From Rotaria sp. Silwood1 (lineage: Eukaryota > Rotifera > Eurotatoria > Philodinida > Philodinidae): a DNA stretch of 64,000 bases. A model generated the notes under the pieces. The model saw only the letters and a list, made by a program, of their open reading frames with translations, was not told where the DNA came from and did not search any database. A program made the translations under genes and the position numbers. The stretch lies in the NCBI GenBank assembly GCA_905250075.1, contig CAJNOP010000060.1, positions 817,351 through 881,350 of the forward strand, read 5' to 3'. Positions within the stretch are counted from its first letter, which is position 1; every line of letters starts with the position of its first letter. This document shows, in pieces, positions 24,701 to 35,719 of this stretch.

Positions 24701-26071
24701 TGAAAGTCATCATTACAACTTTTTTTTGTACAAGATCGTTTTAATGCACTCACATATAGTGCATTCATTGTTGTCAAACAAGATGTTTTTTGCTACTTTA
24801 TATCGAAAAATTGAAAAAGTTATTACGTCAGTCTTTTATTTAGGCATATATGATAAATAAAAGTTATAAATTATTCGAAAGAAAGATGAATATTTCTATC
24901 GATGTGTGTTTAACGAAGAATTATAGAAAACAATATTTACATCGTTGTTCTACATCTTATGAAAAATGTAGATTTTTTTAACAGATACCTCTCCATATCT
25001 GTTGTATCATTTCGTTAAAAAAAGTACTTTAAAAATAAATTATATACTACTCAAAACCGATAAAAGAATGGTGTATTTTGAAAGAAAAAGTGTTTTTTCT
25101 TTCAACAACTTTTAATTGAAGAGAAATACACATTGACTTTTTTTATACGATTATTTTTGCATTTTATATTCATTTATTGAAAAGAATAAAACTTTCATTT
25201 TAGCTCTCTATTTTTGATTCTTTCTAAAAGTGACATAAACATAGTTTTAACAAAAAGCGAAGGCTCTGATGGTGGTCTATAGCTAACGAAAAGGATTTCA
25301 ATGGATGAGAAGCTCAGCCCCTCTCTCCATCCATTTGCGTCAGTGTTCTCGAATGATTTAAAAATGTATGAATACAAAATACACATGTTATGTAAAGACT
25401 ATTTACACACATTTTATCAGGTCTGCGTCAATATCTTTCTTATCTAACATTAAGGTCTATAGTAAACATTTTTTTAGTTCCGCGAAAAATGCAATCTTTA
25501 GTCAATGAACTAATCGTCTGATGTAAAATTATAATTCGGCGAACAAAATATTTTATGACTATTCTTAATATTTTCTTCTAGGCCATCGAGAAAAAAAGAA
25601 AAACATGCAGATCTATGTTTATCGAATTGTTCTATTCAAAAATTTACCTTTCATATGCATCTAATTGAAAAATTTTTGATGGTTTGTGTTTTTGATTTTG
25701 ATATAAATACATAACAAAAAATTGTTTATCATCTTCAATTGGAATTTTTGCTAAAACAACATAATACATTGCAACTAAAAAGATGAAATAAATATTGTCT
25801 AATAAACTTTTTTTGTTTTCTTTTAAATAAATCTTTTTTTTTTTACACTGTGAAATATTAAGCAATTTAATTTGATGATAATAATAATGTAAATGTCCTT
25901 CACAAATAATCCATTTTTTTTGTAGATCCAAATATTTATATGACGTATAATCAATCATTGAATTGATATGTTTTTTTGTAGTCATAAGTTGTTTTAATGT
26001 TTTGTTTTTTGAAACTGAATAAATAAAATAAACTAATTTTTAAAACCAATTGTTTTTTTAATTATACTCAT
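18756..26071 (-). CDS. PH-SH2 adaptor protein, SH3BP2-like, copy B
   Basis: Fourteen exons give 439 aa: 18756-18950, 19008-19064, 19130-19211, 19284-19336, 19397-19680, 21258-21301, 21353, 21409-21456, 21595-21653, 21714-21775, 21832-21946, 25648-25774, 25847-26014 and 26047-26071. The PH domain (YTSYKYLDLQKKWIICEGHL to KWIKHIRQIL) is followed by a linker with a proline motif RPPPPIP (about 234-240), a possible SH3-binding site, and NIYLS, a possible phosphotyrosine site. The SH2 domain starts at W315 and has its key Arg in GAFLVRP (R343). Exon phases match copy A almost exon for exon. The 127-nt PH exon and the 53- and 82-nt SH2 exons have identical lengths in both. A 1-nt exon (21353) is needed for frame. 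The 3.7-kb intron 21947-25647 holds a Tc1-like foldback and the intron 19681-21257 a MITE. The start may instead be the internal ATG at 25985. NEDD8 ends only 117 bp upstream on the same strand. Confidence 0.75.
20146..20276. mobile_element. 115-bp hAT-like MITE in an intron of PH-SH2 copy B
   Basis: The element spans 20154-20268. It starts TAGTAGCGTAAC and ends with the complement of TAGTGGCGAAAC. The flanks are TGATTAAG (20146-20153) and TGATTGAG (20269-20276), an 8-bp duplication with one mismatch. It is markedly GC-richer than the intron around it (for example CCCACCACCGAGCGAAGTCG inside) and non-coding. The 8-bp duplication points to hAT; the TIRs are short and imperfect. Confidence 0.7.
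21353..21353 (-). other. Putative 1-nt microexon of PH-SH2 copy B
   Basis: On the minus strand a single A lies between a textbook acceptor (TTTTTTTTGTTTACAG) and a perfect donor (GTAAGT). The introns on the two sides are 55 and 51 nt. The upstream exon 21409-21456 is open in one frame only and ends one base into a codon. The downstream exon 21258-21301 is also open in one frame only and needs two bases before it. Exactly one base (mod 3) is therefore missing, and the A supplies it, completing an AAT codon drawn from three exons. Confidence 0.65.
22276..22967. mobile_element. Tc1/mariner-like foldback element in the 3.7-kb intron of copy B
   Basis: The element spans 22278-22965 and is flanked by TA on both sides (22276-22277 and 22966-22967), the target dinucleotide of Tc1/mariner elements. 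The ends read CAGTCAAAGACAAAAGTTT on the left and, on the other strand, CAATCAAAGACAAAAGTTT on the right; 'GACAAAAGTTT' is common in Tc1-type inverted repeats. Arms of about 300 bp are near-identical inverted copies around a spacer of roughly 60 bp. There is no transposase frame. Confidence 0.8.
22968..25647. other. Remainder of the 3.7-kb intron of PH-SH2 copy B
   Basis: No exon of the host gene is recognised here. A minus-strand frame starting with ATG at 24768 and ending at 24559 has a less AT-biased codon mix than its surroundings, but it matches no family I know and is probably not a gene. An alternative first exon cannot be excluded. Confidence 0.4.
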
Positions 26072-26188
26072 GATTGTGTGTTTATCTATAAAAAAAAAAA
26101 GTAAAATATTTTTCTTGTTTATTTAATTAAATTATATAAAAAAAGAGAAACAAAAAACAAAAAAAGAAAATGAGATTTTCATGTTCCA

Positions 26189-26478
26189 TTAAAATCCTCC
26201 ACGTAAAGCTAAAACCAAATGAAGAACACTGCCAGCAGTAACATTGTATTCATTTACAGTTTTATCATCTAACATTTGTTTACCACCGAATATAAGACGT
26301 TGTTGAGGTGGAGGAATTCCTATTTAAAAAGAACAATTAAATCTGTTTTCTAGTCTGGAAAGACTATTATACTACCTTCTTTTTCTTCAACACGTTCTTT
26401 AATACGTTCAATTTTATCTGTTCCATCAATATCAACTTCAATTTCTTTGCCAGTTAATGTTTTCACTTTGATCATCAT
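26189..26478 (-). CDS. NEDD8: NEDD8 ubiquitin-like modifier
   Basis: Two exons (26189-26319, 26376-26478) joined across a 56-nt intron encode 77 aa. NEDD8 is conjugated to cullins by the NAE1-UBA3/UBE2M cascade and so activates cullin-RING ligases. The sequence follows NEDD8 closely: [43 protein letters not shown] and HLVLALRGG. Alanine in LALRGG (ubiquitin has Arg) is the position that separates NEDD8 from ubiquitin. One residue (Phe) follows the di-glycine, so the product is a precursor that needs processing; the human tail is longer. Two ATGs are adjacent (26478 and 26475) and give M or MM. A CTTTCAAAG acceptor-like site directly abuts the first. The next gene on this strand starts 117 bp downstream. 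Confidence 0.96.
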
Positions 26479-26957
26479 CTTTGAAAGGTATAAATTTAGT
26501 GTAGTTTACTGCTTAATCTCACGAGATAATATAACTGTTTGGATATGTATGGTATTTTATGGAATACGAGTCAGATGATTTCGTTTTTTATTTTTTTTTC
26601 GTAAGAATTGAATCGATTTTTTTTTTTGTTTTTGAAAAAGAAAATTCTTTTTTTGTTAAATTATATCCATTAAAAAAATTTCCAAATAAATGATTGATTT
26701 AAAACAATACGATACAGATGTCATTTTGAGTCATCTCATGAATAATAACAAATGTGAAAAGATGTGATGAGCAAATTATTTATGATTATTGGTTGTGGTA
26801 CAAGAAAAAAAAATTCCTTAGTCAAATGTATATAGAAATATAATATCGAAACATGTGTATTGATTATCTAACAAGGTCATATGTATTTATTTGTCCTTCA
26901 TAAAAAAAAAAAGAGAAGAAATATTCTAATCATGTAAATATGAACTATCATAAACAT

Positions 26958-26990
<33 letters not shown>

Positions 26991-27454
26991 CGATCGGATA
27001 AAATAAAAATATTTTTAAATAAACTATTGTTAAGGTCATTTGTTAATAACATTCTTTCTTTTTTTTCTATAGTAGTACAGATGTAAAATTGAAAGTTCAA
27101 TGTCTTATTTTATGTTTGAATGAGGTACTTATTCGTATGTCCATGAACATCATTCATCATTGTCAATAGAAAAGAAAGAAAAGCAGAACAAGTGTGAAGA
27201 ATCGAGTGGTTGACTGCAATACAGTGCTTTCCATCAGCATCATCTCATCTGTCTACACCCTCTTGTGATGTAACCAAAAAAGAGTTGCCTTTCAATGACA
27301 AGTGATTATACATTCAGACCTAAAACATTATCACAGAAAGTTACATATTCACATGCATGAGCACTATTTATAAAAGAATGAGATAAGCATTTTGGTTTAC
27401 ATTCTTTATTTATTATTTTATTTATGTATTTTAGAACAAAAAAAAAAAAGAAAA
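26479..27454. promoter_or_regulatory. Divergent intergenic region between NEDD8 and RIPOR
   Basis: This 976-bp region separates the starts of NEDD8 (minus) and RIPOR (plus), so promoters for both probably lie here. I cannot point to a confident core element. A splice acceptor (ATTTTAG, ending 27434) is followed by an A-rich 20-nt leader before the RIPOR ATG. Confidence 0.4.
26960..26990. repeat. Poly(T) tract of 31 bases
   Basis: An uninterrupted run of 31 T (A on the minus strand) lies between NEDD8 and RIPOR. It could be the poly(A) relic of a retrocopy or a slippage tract; there is no coding sequence next to it. Confidence 0.8.
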
Positions 27455-30400
27455 ATGTCGACAAATCGACTAACACCATTCACTAAACGTACTATGCCGA
27501 TCAATAATAACACACATACAATACGTAAGTTTAATAAAAAAAAAATATATATCGAAAGATTTTTGTTTCTTTGTTAGCTGATATACTTGGTCATGAACAA
27601 ATTGATTTAACACGTTTAAAAAAACAAGCACAATTAACTCAAACACAAATACCAAAAATTCCACGTATTGCACGTACATTAAATACACTTGATAATGTTT
27701 TAAAAATCTTAGAAGAACATAGTCGAATATCAAAATGTCAAATTGATCAACTTATACAATCTGTTGAAAAAGAAAATCCTCAATTAGCACGAGTAAATTT
27801 ATTTTATTTTTTTTATGAAAAAGAAATTTTTTTTTTCTTTTTTTAAAGCAATTACATGAATCACAAGTTGCTTATTTAAAATTACAAGCTCATACAGCTT
27901 CATTACAAAGTTTAAAAGAATGTTATTGTCGTTATGCTCATATGCTTGATGGTGCAAGAACAATGTTTAATGCATATCAACAAACTACAACAAGACGAGA
28001 TTCAATTGATCAAGTTAAACTTGGTCTAAAAGAATGCACGAAAGTTAGTATTCATTTAAAATAATTATGTTTTTATAATTTGATCTTTTATGGTATCAAT
28101 ACAATTATTATTACATAACTACTTATGAGAGAATCTTGTCAAGTGTAAAACTGTTTTTTTTTTTGCTTGAGGTCTCTCTCTCTCTTTCTATTTTCGATTG
28201 ATGAAAGAACCTCTTCAAATATTAAATCACTTTTCGATTAAGACAATATTTATTGAATGAATGCTAATGGATAAAAGAAAAATCGAAAATGGTTTTTGGT
28301 TTTCAGGCTTTTGTTTTTTTTTTCAAAGAAAAGTTATAATCTCTTCAGGTCATATGAAAAATCGAATGTCAAGTTTTCACTTTAAATTCTGCATATACAT
28401 AATACTCAATGAGATTAGTTAATTATGTAATTAGTATTTTTTTTTTTTGAAGATATAAATAGATGAACATAATTTGCTTTTACACATGAGAAAATTTCTA
28501 ATATTGAACATGATAGAATAGATGATAGTAGAAAAGTCATAAATTGTTTAATGTATTAATCTCATTAAGAAGATTGGTCGTGCAAAGTTTTAAAGTCGAT
28601 TTCCCATGTGATTTGAGGCATTTTGTTGAAAAATCTAGTAAAATTTCAATATATCGAGAATGAAGGCATAGAAAACTAAATCATTCAATATTTTTTTTTC
28701 TATTATTCACGAGTATTTATCAAATTAACATTTTTTCAATCGGAAAGCGAGTTGGCACTTGAAGATATTCTCTCTCATGAGACATCAATTTTTTAGTGAA
28801 TTTTCTAGCAAAATGACATTTTCTAATTTTTGACCTAAACTTGTACCTATATCAAGAGTTCAATTAAACTTGCTTCGATAAAAAATATTAGAGTTTTTGA
28901 ATTAAATCCCTAAAGTATATAATTGTGTTTTTTTTTTGAGAACTTGTATGTTTTCTATATTGTATATTAAACGAGTTTAGTTGAATTTTATACCTGAATG
29001 CGAGTTTAAGTCAAAGTTCGAAAATATCATTTTGCTGAAAAATTGAGATTGCACAAGAAAACTTTATATCTCAGTCTAGAAGATCAATTAACCAAAAATC
29101 AAGATAGACTTTTTAACTATTCATTGTGATCTATGTAATTATAATAGTATCGAGTATAAAGCAGCTTTAAACTTGAAGAAGTTCTTTGACAGTTTAAACT
29201 GAAATTCCTGTAGTTTCTAAAAAAAAAGAGCAACTTTTTATTGAATAAACTAGTTGGGATTTTTACGATTGTATATTTAAAAACAAAAATACTGCAAAAG
29301 GTTATATGTATTCATAATCTACTCTTGTCGAACAATTACTTTTTTATTTGAATTTGACATTTACAAATGTATCAAGAGAGAATTTGTTATGATATTATTG
29401 TTTTACTTACATTTAATCGTAATGATCTGATATGAATAGACCATAAACTTTTGTTATCTATTCAACAATTCTAATTGAATTCTATTCTTAATGTTATTGA
29501 AATAATAATAAATTGTTTCTTTAAATTTTTTTCAATCGTAATAAAAAAAAAAAGGACATAGACTAATTTCATAGAATAATTGGTAAAATTGATTGTTCTT
29601 TTTTAATAAATTAATATATCCGAGAATAAAATAATCGTATTGAATAATTTTCTAATTTCTTTATAATAGACTTTATGTGCAATTGAAGCTCAATTAGAAG
29701 CAATGTTAGGTACATTTATATTAAATTTACAAGAAATAAGTGGTTTTTCTCGAATATGTCCTGGAGATGAATATGAATTAGTTATACGTTATGGACAACA
29801 AAAATGGAAAACACGTGGTCGTATACTTAAACATGATAAAAATGAACAAATATGGACACGAAAAATATTTCATTTAAAAGCTAAATTAGCTGATTTATTA
29901 TTAATTAAAATTAGTGAAGTTAAATTATTAGGTGTTTCATTAAAAACAATTGGAACAAAATGTTTTGAAGTTAATAATTTTTATTCAATGGAAACACAAC
30001 GAATGATTATTAATGCAAATCAAAGTGGAACAATTAAATTAATTTTTTTGGTTAATTGGGAGTAAGATTTTCATTTTTTTCAATCAAATTAATAATTCAA
30101 AATTATATAAGAAAGGATAAAGTGTTCTTCATCAGTATAGTTTTTCATTTCCCTAAACATCAATGTATATGTCACAATTAACATACGATTGAATGAGTTG
30201 TTCGAGATAAATTGCCGTTAAAGATTTCTTAGTCATAATATTCATCATTAGCATTAATAATATATTATTCAAAAAAAAAAAATATTCTTATGATTATTAT
30301 AAAAATATTTTCGTTAGGATTTTCTAAAGAAAACTATTTTATGATTAGAAAAATATTCAACATTTTTATATCGAATCTCAATGCAGAGATTTCTCTTATA

Positions 30401-32807
30401 GCTAAAAACTTATTACTTTCGTAATAAACATTTCTGCTTTATTTCCATTATAAAAAGAATACTTTCATTAATTGTTAACAATTGAACGATACAACTCCTC
30501 ATTCTTTAGTGTATCAGTTGATATTTTTTTCTTCTTGATGATCTAATCTTCTTTCTGTCTGAGTTTATTAAAGATAACGTTTGCTTTTTTTTTTTAGCTT
30601 TTTTTCCTCACCAATCAGTGTTATAATGATTGATGACAGAAAATCAACATATGTCATATTGGAATTAGTCCGATGTTTTGTATATGATTATCTCTAGAAT
30701 GATGTATTAGTGGTTTTGTGAAATATGATCTAAAAGGAATGTTTGAGTACAAGGTTAAAAATTTGGACTCATTTGCCCTTACAGACCGTGACAGACGTTA
30801 TTGATATACAATTAAAAATGGGATATCAATAGCGCCCGTTCTTACATATATATGACCTACTTTGTTTTATTACATTTATCAAAGATTAAGTAAAAAAGAA
30901 ATGTGTCCGAAAATAGATAGCATAGAGTAATCTCTCTAGGATTAACAAGAGCAACTACATTGTAGCTTGCACGTTAATCCTATAGGAGTTACAAGTACGC
31001 GTTTTTTACAACACTCATGAAGAGCTGGACAAGTACGAGTACTTTGCCCAGCTCTGCACTCATGTGATCCATTACTTGATTGAACTTAATAGTACTATAT
31101 ATCTTTCATAGATGTATGCACTGAATTAACTTCTATTTCAGGGTGAAAACCATATCTTGACCGCATTTTATGTACTCAAGTTATTCAAGAACTAAATAAA
31201 TTTACATAAAGTATCCTTGATTCTGGACGCTAGTACTTGAAAGTTTAACTTTTGAAGAATGATAAATAGAAATATAAAAGCGTTAAAGCTTATAGTAGAA
31301 ATCTTCTATGACATATTAACTAATATAAATAGTCATTGATAGTTCGAAGAATAATTATATAGGATTTTTCGTTTTAAACTTGTCAAGGATAATATTTCAA
31401 ATATATAAATATCGAATTCATAATTGTTGATTCTTGGACAGATACTTAGATATAGGACTTGTCCTTAACCTGTTGTAATACGTCGCCCTGACATTTACCA
31501 TCAATCACCTCAATATTACACAGGCAACTGTTATTAGAGAGCAAGTGTTATGGAAGTATGTGTCGAAAATGCAACAATCATCTTGTATTGAATATTAAAC
31601 TATGAGTTGTCATTTATTAGTAAGAAAAAATTCAGTCTATTTAATTCAATAACAGTAAATATATTGAATTTTTATTGTATTAAAGTTACTTTCAATTTAT
31701 TCTACGTACAATCATTTCTCAAATCATGATGAAAGACTATAAAAAATATAAGATAATTATCACATGATAAAATTGCAGAACTTGTCTGATATATCATCGA
31801 AAATATCTAAAATTGATTTGATTAATCTTTAGTCGATAGTATGAATTTATAAGAAAGAAAAAGATGATTTATTAAAGTTCTATTGTTTATTAATTTAGTC
31901 TTTATGATCAAGTTGATACAAAATTTACATTTTATAATCCAAATCGAACATATTCCGATGTAACACGAACATGGTCAATGTTTGTTGGAAATACAACATT
32001 ACTTCGAACTGTAAATGATACACTTACATCATCTTCTGTTTCATCTTCTTCTGCTTCATCTCAATATTCTGCTAAACGTTTATCAACATTTTGTCCAATA
32101 AATTCTCAAGAAACTAATGAATATGTAACATATAATTCAATAATAGATGAAAGTAATCATTATGATGAAATCGATTTAGAAAATAAACATGAACAAATAT
32201 CAAAACAAGAAGAAGAAGTAATTTTTAGATAAATTATTTATTAAAATATTTATTTATTTATTTATTTAGATTTGTGATAATTGTCCTGTTCATGATGATG
32301 TTCATTTATCATCAAATTCATCATCATTTGCTGCTGGTTTAAATTCTGATGAAATATCATCATCAGCATCAATTGATTATTGTCAAACAGAAGAAGAAGA
32401 AGAAGAAGAAGAAGAAGAATGTGTTGAAAATGAATCAATTTATGAACTTGATTTACTTATTGATCAAGTTCGAACATGTTTAGATGATTTACGTCTTATT
32501 GATCGATCATTTTCAATAATATTTGATAAAATTGAACAAATTATAAATGATTTAGATCGAATACTTAAAATTCAAATTCATGAACAAACAGAAAAAACAT
32601 TAGAAATTGAAAATATTCTTATTGATTTTAATTTTTTAAATACATTTGATGATGAAGATACATTAAAAACAATTGATTCAGGTTTTGAAGGTGAACAACA
32701 ACAAATAAAACAAAATGATAATTTTAAATCAAATATAAATCAACCAATAAATACGATTTTTGTTGATATACTTAATCGAATTTTAATTCTTCTTTATGTA
32801 AAATTGA

Positions 32808-32838
<31 letters not shown>

Positions 32839-34612
32839 TGTTTTTTTCTTTTGAATAGTATATTCAAAATCGTTCGAAATCTGATGATAATCTTATTCTT
32901 GAACATCTTAATGATCAAAATGAACAATTGACTATGGCTATATCTTGGTGTGAAAATCAAGTACAAGATGTTAAACAAGGTAGATTTATTATTCTTTCTT
33001 ATAATTTATTTCGAAAGAAACAAATTCTTGAACTTAATAGAAGATTATTTATTTTATTAAGAGAAAAGTTTTATATCGAACTATATTTAGTTATTTAACA
33101 TGTTCAATCGAAAATGATAGCAAAAACATAATAGAAGATTCTTAGTCACTTGTATGGTGAAAGCAGTATGAGAACAACAGAGAAAAACTATACATACATT
33201 CTAGTGATGAAAACGACTTCTAAATAATATATATATATACAATTAATCTTACATTTTAGATTATGAGAATATGATAAAAATTTTAATAGAATTCACCAGA
33301 AAATTCTAATAAAATTTGTTTCGATTTTCATTAAAAAATTTTCTAAGACTACAAACTATTTTATGCATAAACATGACTTTTTTTTGCATGTACTAACTAT
33401 AGATAACATAAAATAGGCAGTCATATTCATCTAAAATAACTTTTGATAAAAAATTAAAACTAATGATAATTCATACGATTTGTTAAGATATTATTGAAGT
33501 TTCAATCAATTCAAAATTTTAAGACTAATTAATATCGAAGCCAAAACAAAGTTTTGAGAAGGAACTGAGTCCATCTTTAAAGCATCATTCAGAAAAAAGT
33601 CCGAAAAAAACCAAATTCTTCTAAAGTTTCCTATTACTCATTAACATTCATCAAATTAATATCGTCTCAATAGAAAAGCGATTTGACATCAACAGAGACA
33701 TTCTCATAAATTTTCTTGCATTATTAGGAATGAATAATCGATGTTTATATAAATTTTTGAAATAAAATTCAATATGTATGAAGTTAAAATTTGTCTCAAT
33801 CTTATTAATCTACAAAAAAAAAAGAAAAGAAAATCCTATAAAACGAAAGACATTCATTTTCTTTTCTAGCATTATCTCAATCTGATCAATCGATTGTTGA
33901 ATTTTGGTTAAAATGTTGTTCAAATGAAACATTCATTATTTCTTTTGAACATTGTCTCAATGAAATAATGAAATATTTAAATTGTAATCAAGGTAAAAAA
34001 TTTTTTTTTTTATTAATTTTTATATGAATTCTTTAATTTAGATATTGCTGAATATCTATTAAATAATCTTTGTTGTTTATCATTTCGAATAAATTTTATT
34101 CATCCAAAATATTTAACACTTATTCAAATATGGTTTCTCTTAAAAAAAGATCGTTCTGACATTGAAAAAGATATTAAAATAGCAAATGAACAAAGTTAAT
34201 ACTAAAAAGAAATAATAGTTTTTTTTTTTCGTTTTTCTATTTTCTTGATATTTTTTAGTTGAATTTTCAAAAAATCTTTCCAATTTAATTTTAAATAATA
34301 ATTATACTCAAATAGCTTTGATGCTTAATCGACGTACGTTAAATAATAATGAACTAATTAATCGATTATTATATGAATATGATTTTAAACTTCCAGGTAA
34401 ATTTTACAAAAAAAAAAAAATATACATGTATTGTTTTTGTTGTTTAAATTAATTTTATTTTAGATGAATTGATTGGTATGTTATTAACATCAATTCGTCA
34501 TGATGTAATATCTCATTTACGTACAGCATTATTATCTCATAATGATAATCCATGTAAACGTCTTCAAATACATAAAATGATATTTAACGTGCAACAGATG
34601 GATTCTCTCTAG
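27455..34612 (+). CDS. RIPOR: RIPOR/FAM65 family Rho-interacting cell-polarisation regulator
   Basis: Eleven exons encode 800 aa: 27455-27524, 27578-27792, 27849-28043, 29670-30061, 31899-32217, 32270-32797, 32859-32979, 33870-33992, 34042-34194, 34259-34396 and 34464-34612; all phases fit. RIPOR proteins bind active RhoA/C and act on cell polarity and migration. The N-terminal FAM65 domain is clear. A helical part contains RIARTLNTLDNVLKILEEH, then comes the C2-like block GFSRICPGDEYELVIRYGQQ with KWKTRGRI, ending in GTIKLIFLVNW, which mirrors vertebrate RIPOR (CPGDQYEVRMKYGRQRWK ... GTIKLNLEITW). The middle is Ser-rich and acidic with a run of ten Glu. The C-terminal third is helical and includes 'NEIMKYLNCNQ', probably the helical-repeat end. 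It is shorter than the vertebrate proteins (over 1,000 aa). Introns of 1.6 and 1.8 kb contrast with the other short ones. Paralogue number (1, 2 or 3) cannot be told. Confidence 0.88.
28783..29050. repeat. Degenerate inverted repeat in RIPOR intron 3
   Basis: About 28783-28880 and 28965-29050 align as diverged reverse complements; both contain AGCAAAATGA(C/T)ATTTTC and a 'GAC(C/T)TAAACT' block. This looks like an old foldback element. A related but more decayed sequence may lie near 33630-33720 in intron 7. Confidence 0.4.
30932..30994. repeat. Small hairpin-forming inverted repeat
   Basis: CTAGGATTAAC and GTTAATCCTAT are complementary arms around about 25 bp that hold a second short match (GCAACTAC/GTAGCTTGC). 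It lies just upstream of the 37-bp hAT-type element, inside RIPOR intron 4. Confidence 0.5.
31012..31064. mobile_element. 37-bp hAT-type element with perfect 8-bp target duplication (RIPOR intron 4)
   Basis: CACTCATG occurs at 31012-31019 and again at 31057-31064. Between them lie 37 bp (31020-31056) that begin AAGAGCTGGACAAGTAC and end with the complement of CAGAGCTGGGCAAAGTAC. The ends share CAGAGNTGGGCAA with the MITE at 7448-7713. The whole insertion is essentially two terminal repeats joined back to back. It may be a minimal element or an internal-deletion end product. Confidence 0.75.
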
Positions 34613-34906
34613 TCATATTAAATTTCAAAAAACAAAAATATTTTCTTTCTTATTGTTATTTACTTGTTTTCTTCTATTGTATGGAAAATCCGATTAGAAC
34701 AGTGTTTGCTTTGTTGTATATATATATATGACAATAAGATATTTGTTATGATTTCTTTGTTGACGTCTATTCTCTTATAAGAAATATATATCTCATGCAT
34801 TTCTTTTCTTTTTTCTTTTTTTGATAATAATGATGGGAAAATAAATATATATATATATAAATTTAATAAATAAAAAGAAAACGAAAAATATTTTATAGAT
34901 TTTATT

Positions 34907-35271
34907 ATGGGTAAACAAAATCGTGTTATTGCTCAAAAAGCAAAAGTTAAACAACAACAACATAATAAAAAACCAAAAGCTGTTAAAACTAATTTAAAAC
35001 GAGTGAGATGATTGTAAAAATTTTGTTTTCTTTTTTTTTTAATTATTTATATAAAATTTGATTTAGTTAAATGAACAAGTAAGAAAAAAAGTTGAACAAG
35101 TTGATAAATTATATGATAATAAAGATGACAATCAATCGAACGAAAAAGTACAATGATAAGAATTTATTAAATTAGGATTTTCCTTTTTTTTTGTTTTGAA
35201 TAATTTTTATTTTTTAGAAACAAAAAATGGAAACAACAAAACAAGATACATCTTCCGTAGATAAAAAATAA
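34907..35271 (+). CDS. Small lysine-rich protein of the C19orf53/UPF0390 (Leydig cell tumour 10 kDa) family
   Basis: Three exons (34907-35002, 35067-35147, 35218-35271) encode 76 aa, with a very basic N-terminal half. The block NRVIAQKAKVKQQQHNKKP followed by VKTNLKRLNEQVRKKVE resembles the human protein ([20 protein letters not shown], then GIRKKIEHDVV). The family is small and thought to be nucleolar; its function is poorly known. The proposed donor of intron 2 (GTACAA) is unusual. It starts 294 bp after the RIPOR stop on the same strand, with an acceptor-like TTTTATAG 8 nt before the ATG. That fits trans-splicing of a downstream gene in a short operon, although no spliced leader can be shown from here. 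Confidence 0.7.
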
Positions 35272-35719
35272 TTGTGATTGTTAAACAATTAATTGTTATT
35301 TTGTTTTGTTGAAAAATAAAAATTTGTTCAACCGACGTGTGATTTTACAAAAAAAAACTCTTTATATCAATCATCATATAAATATAGATTTTATTTTAAT
35401 TCTTCTCCGCAATATAAGATCATTCTAAGAAGAACACCCATGTAGGATATAATAGAAGATCCTCTCTTGAATTAATTTTAAATCTTATCAAAACTCAAAT
35501 ATTCATGTGTACGCTTATATTAAAATATATCTCGTTTACAAGGTTTTGAGTTGAAACGCCTGAAATGAACATGATTTATGAGCTAAAATCATTTTGATTT
35601 TATGAAGAATCCTTTAAATTAAAAACTTATAAAACTAAACGCGACACAATAGAAAACCCGAGCTCTTCTATTCCAGAAAAAGGTTGCAATGATGAAGAAC
35701 CTAGTGACAATATCGTTTC

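Noticed and set aside
24559..24777. Minus-strand frame of about 70 codons inside the copy B intron
   Set aside because: Codon use is less AT-biased than neighbours, but there is no family resemblance and no convincing splice sites to join it to the host gene.
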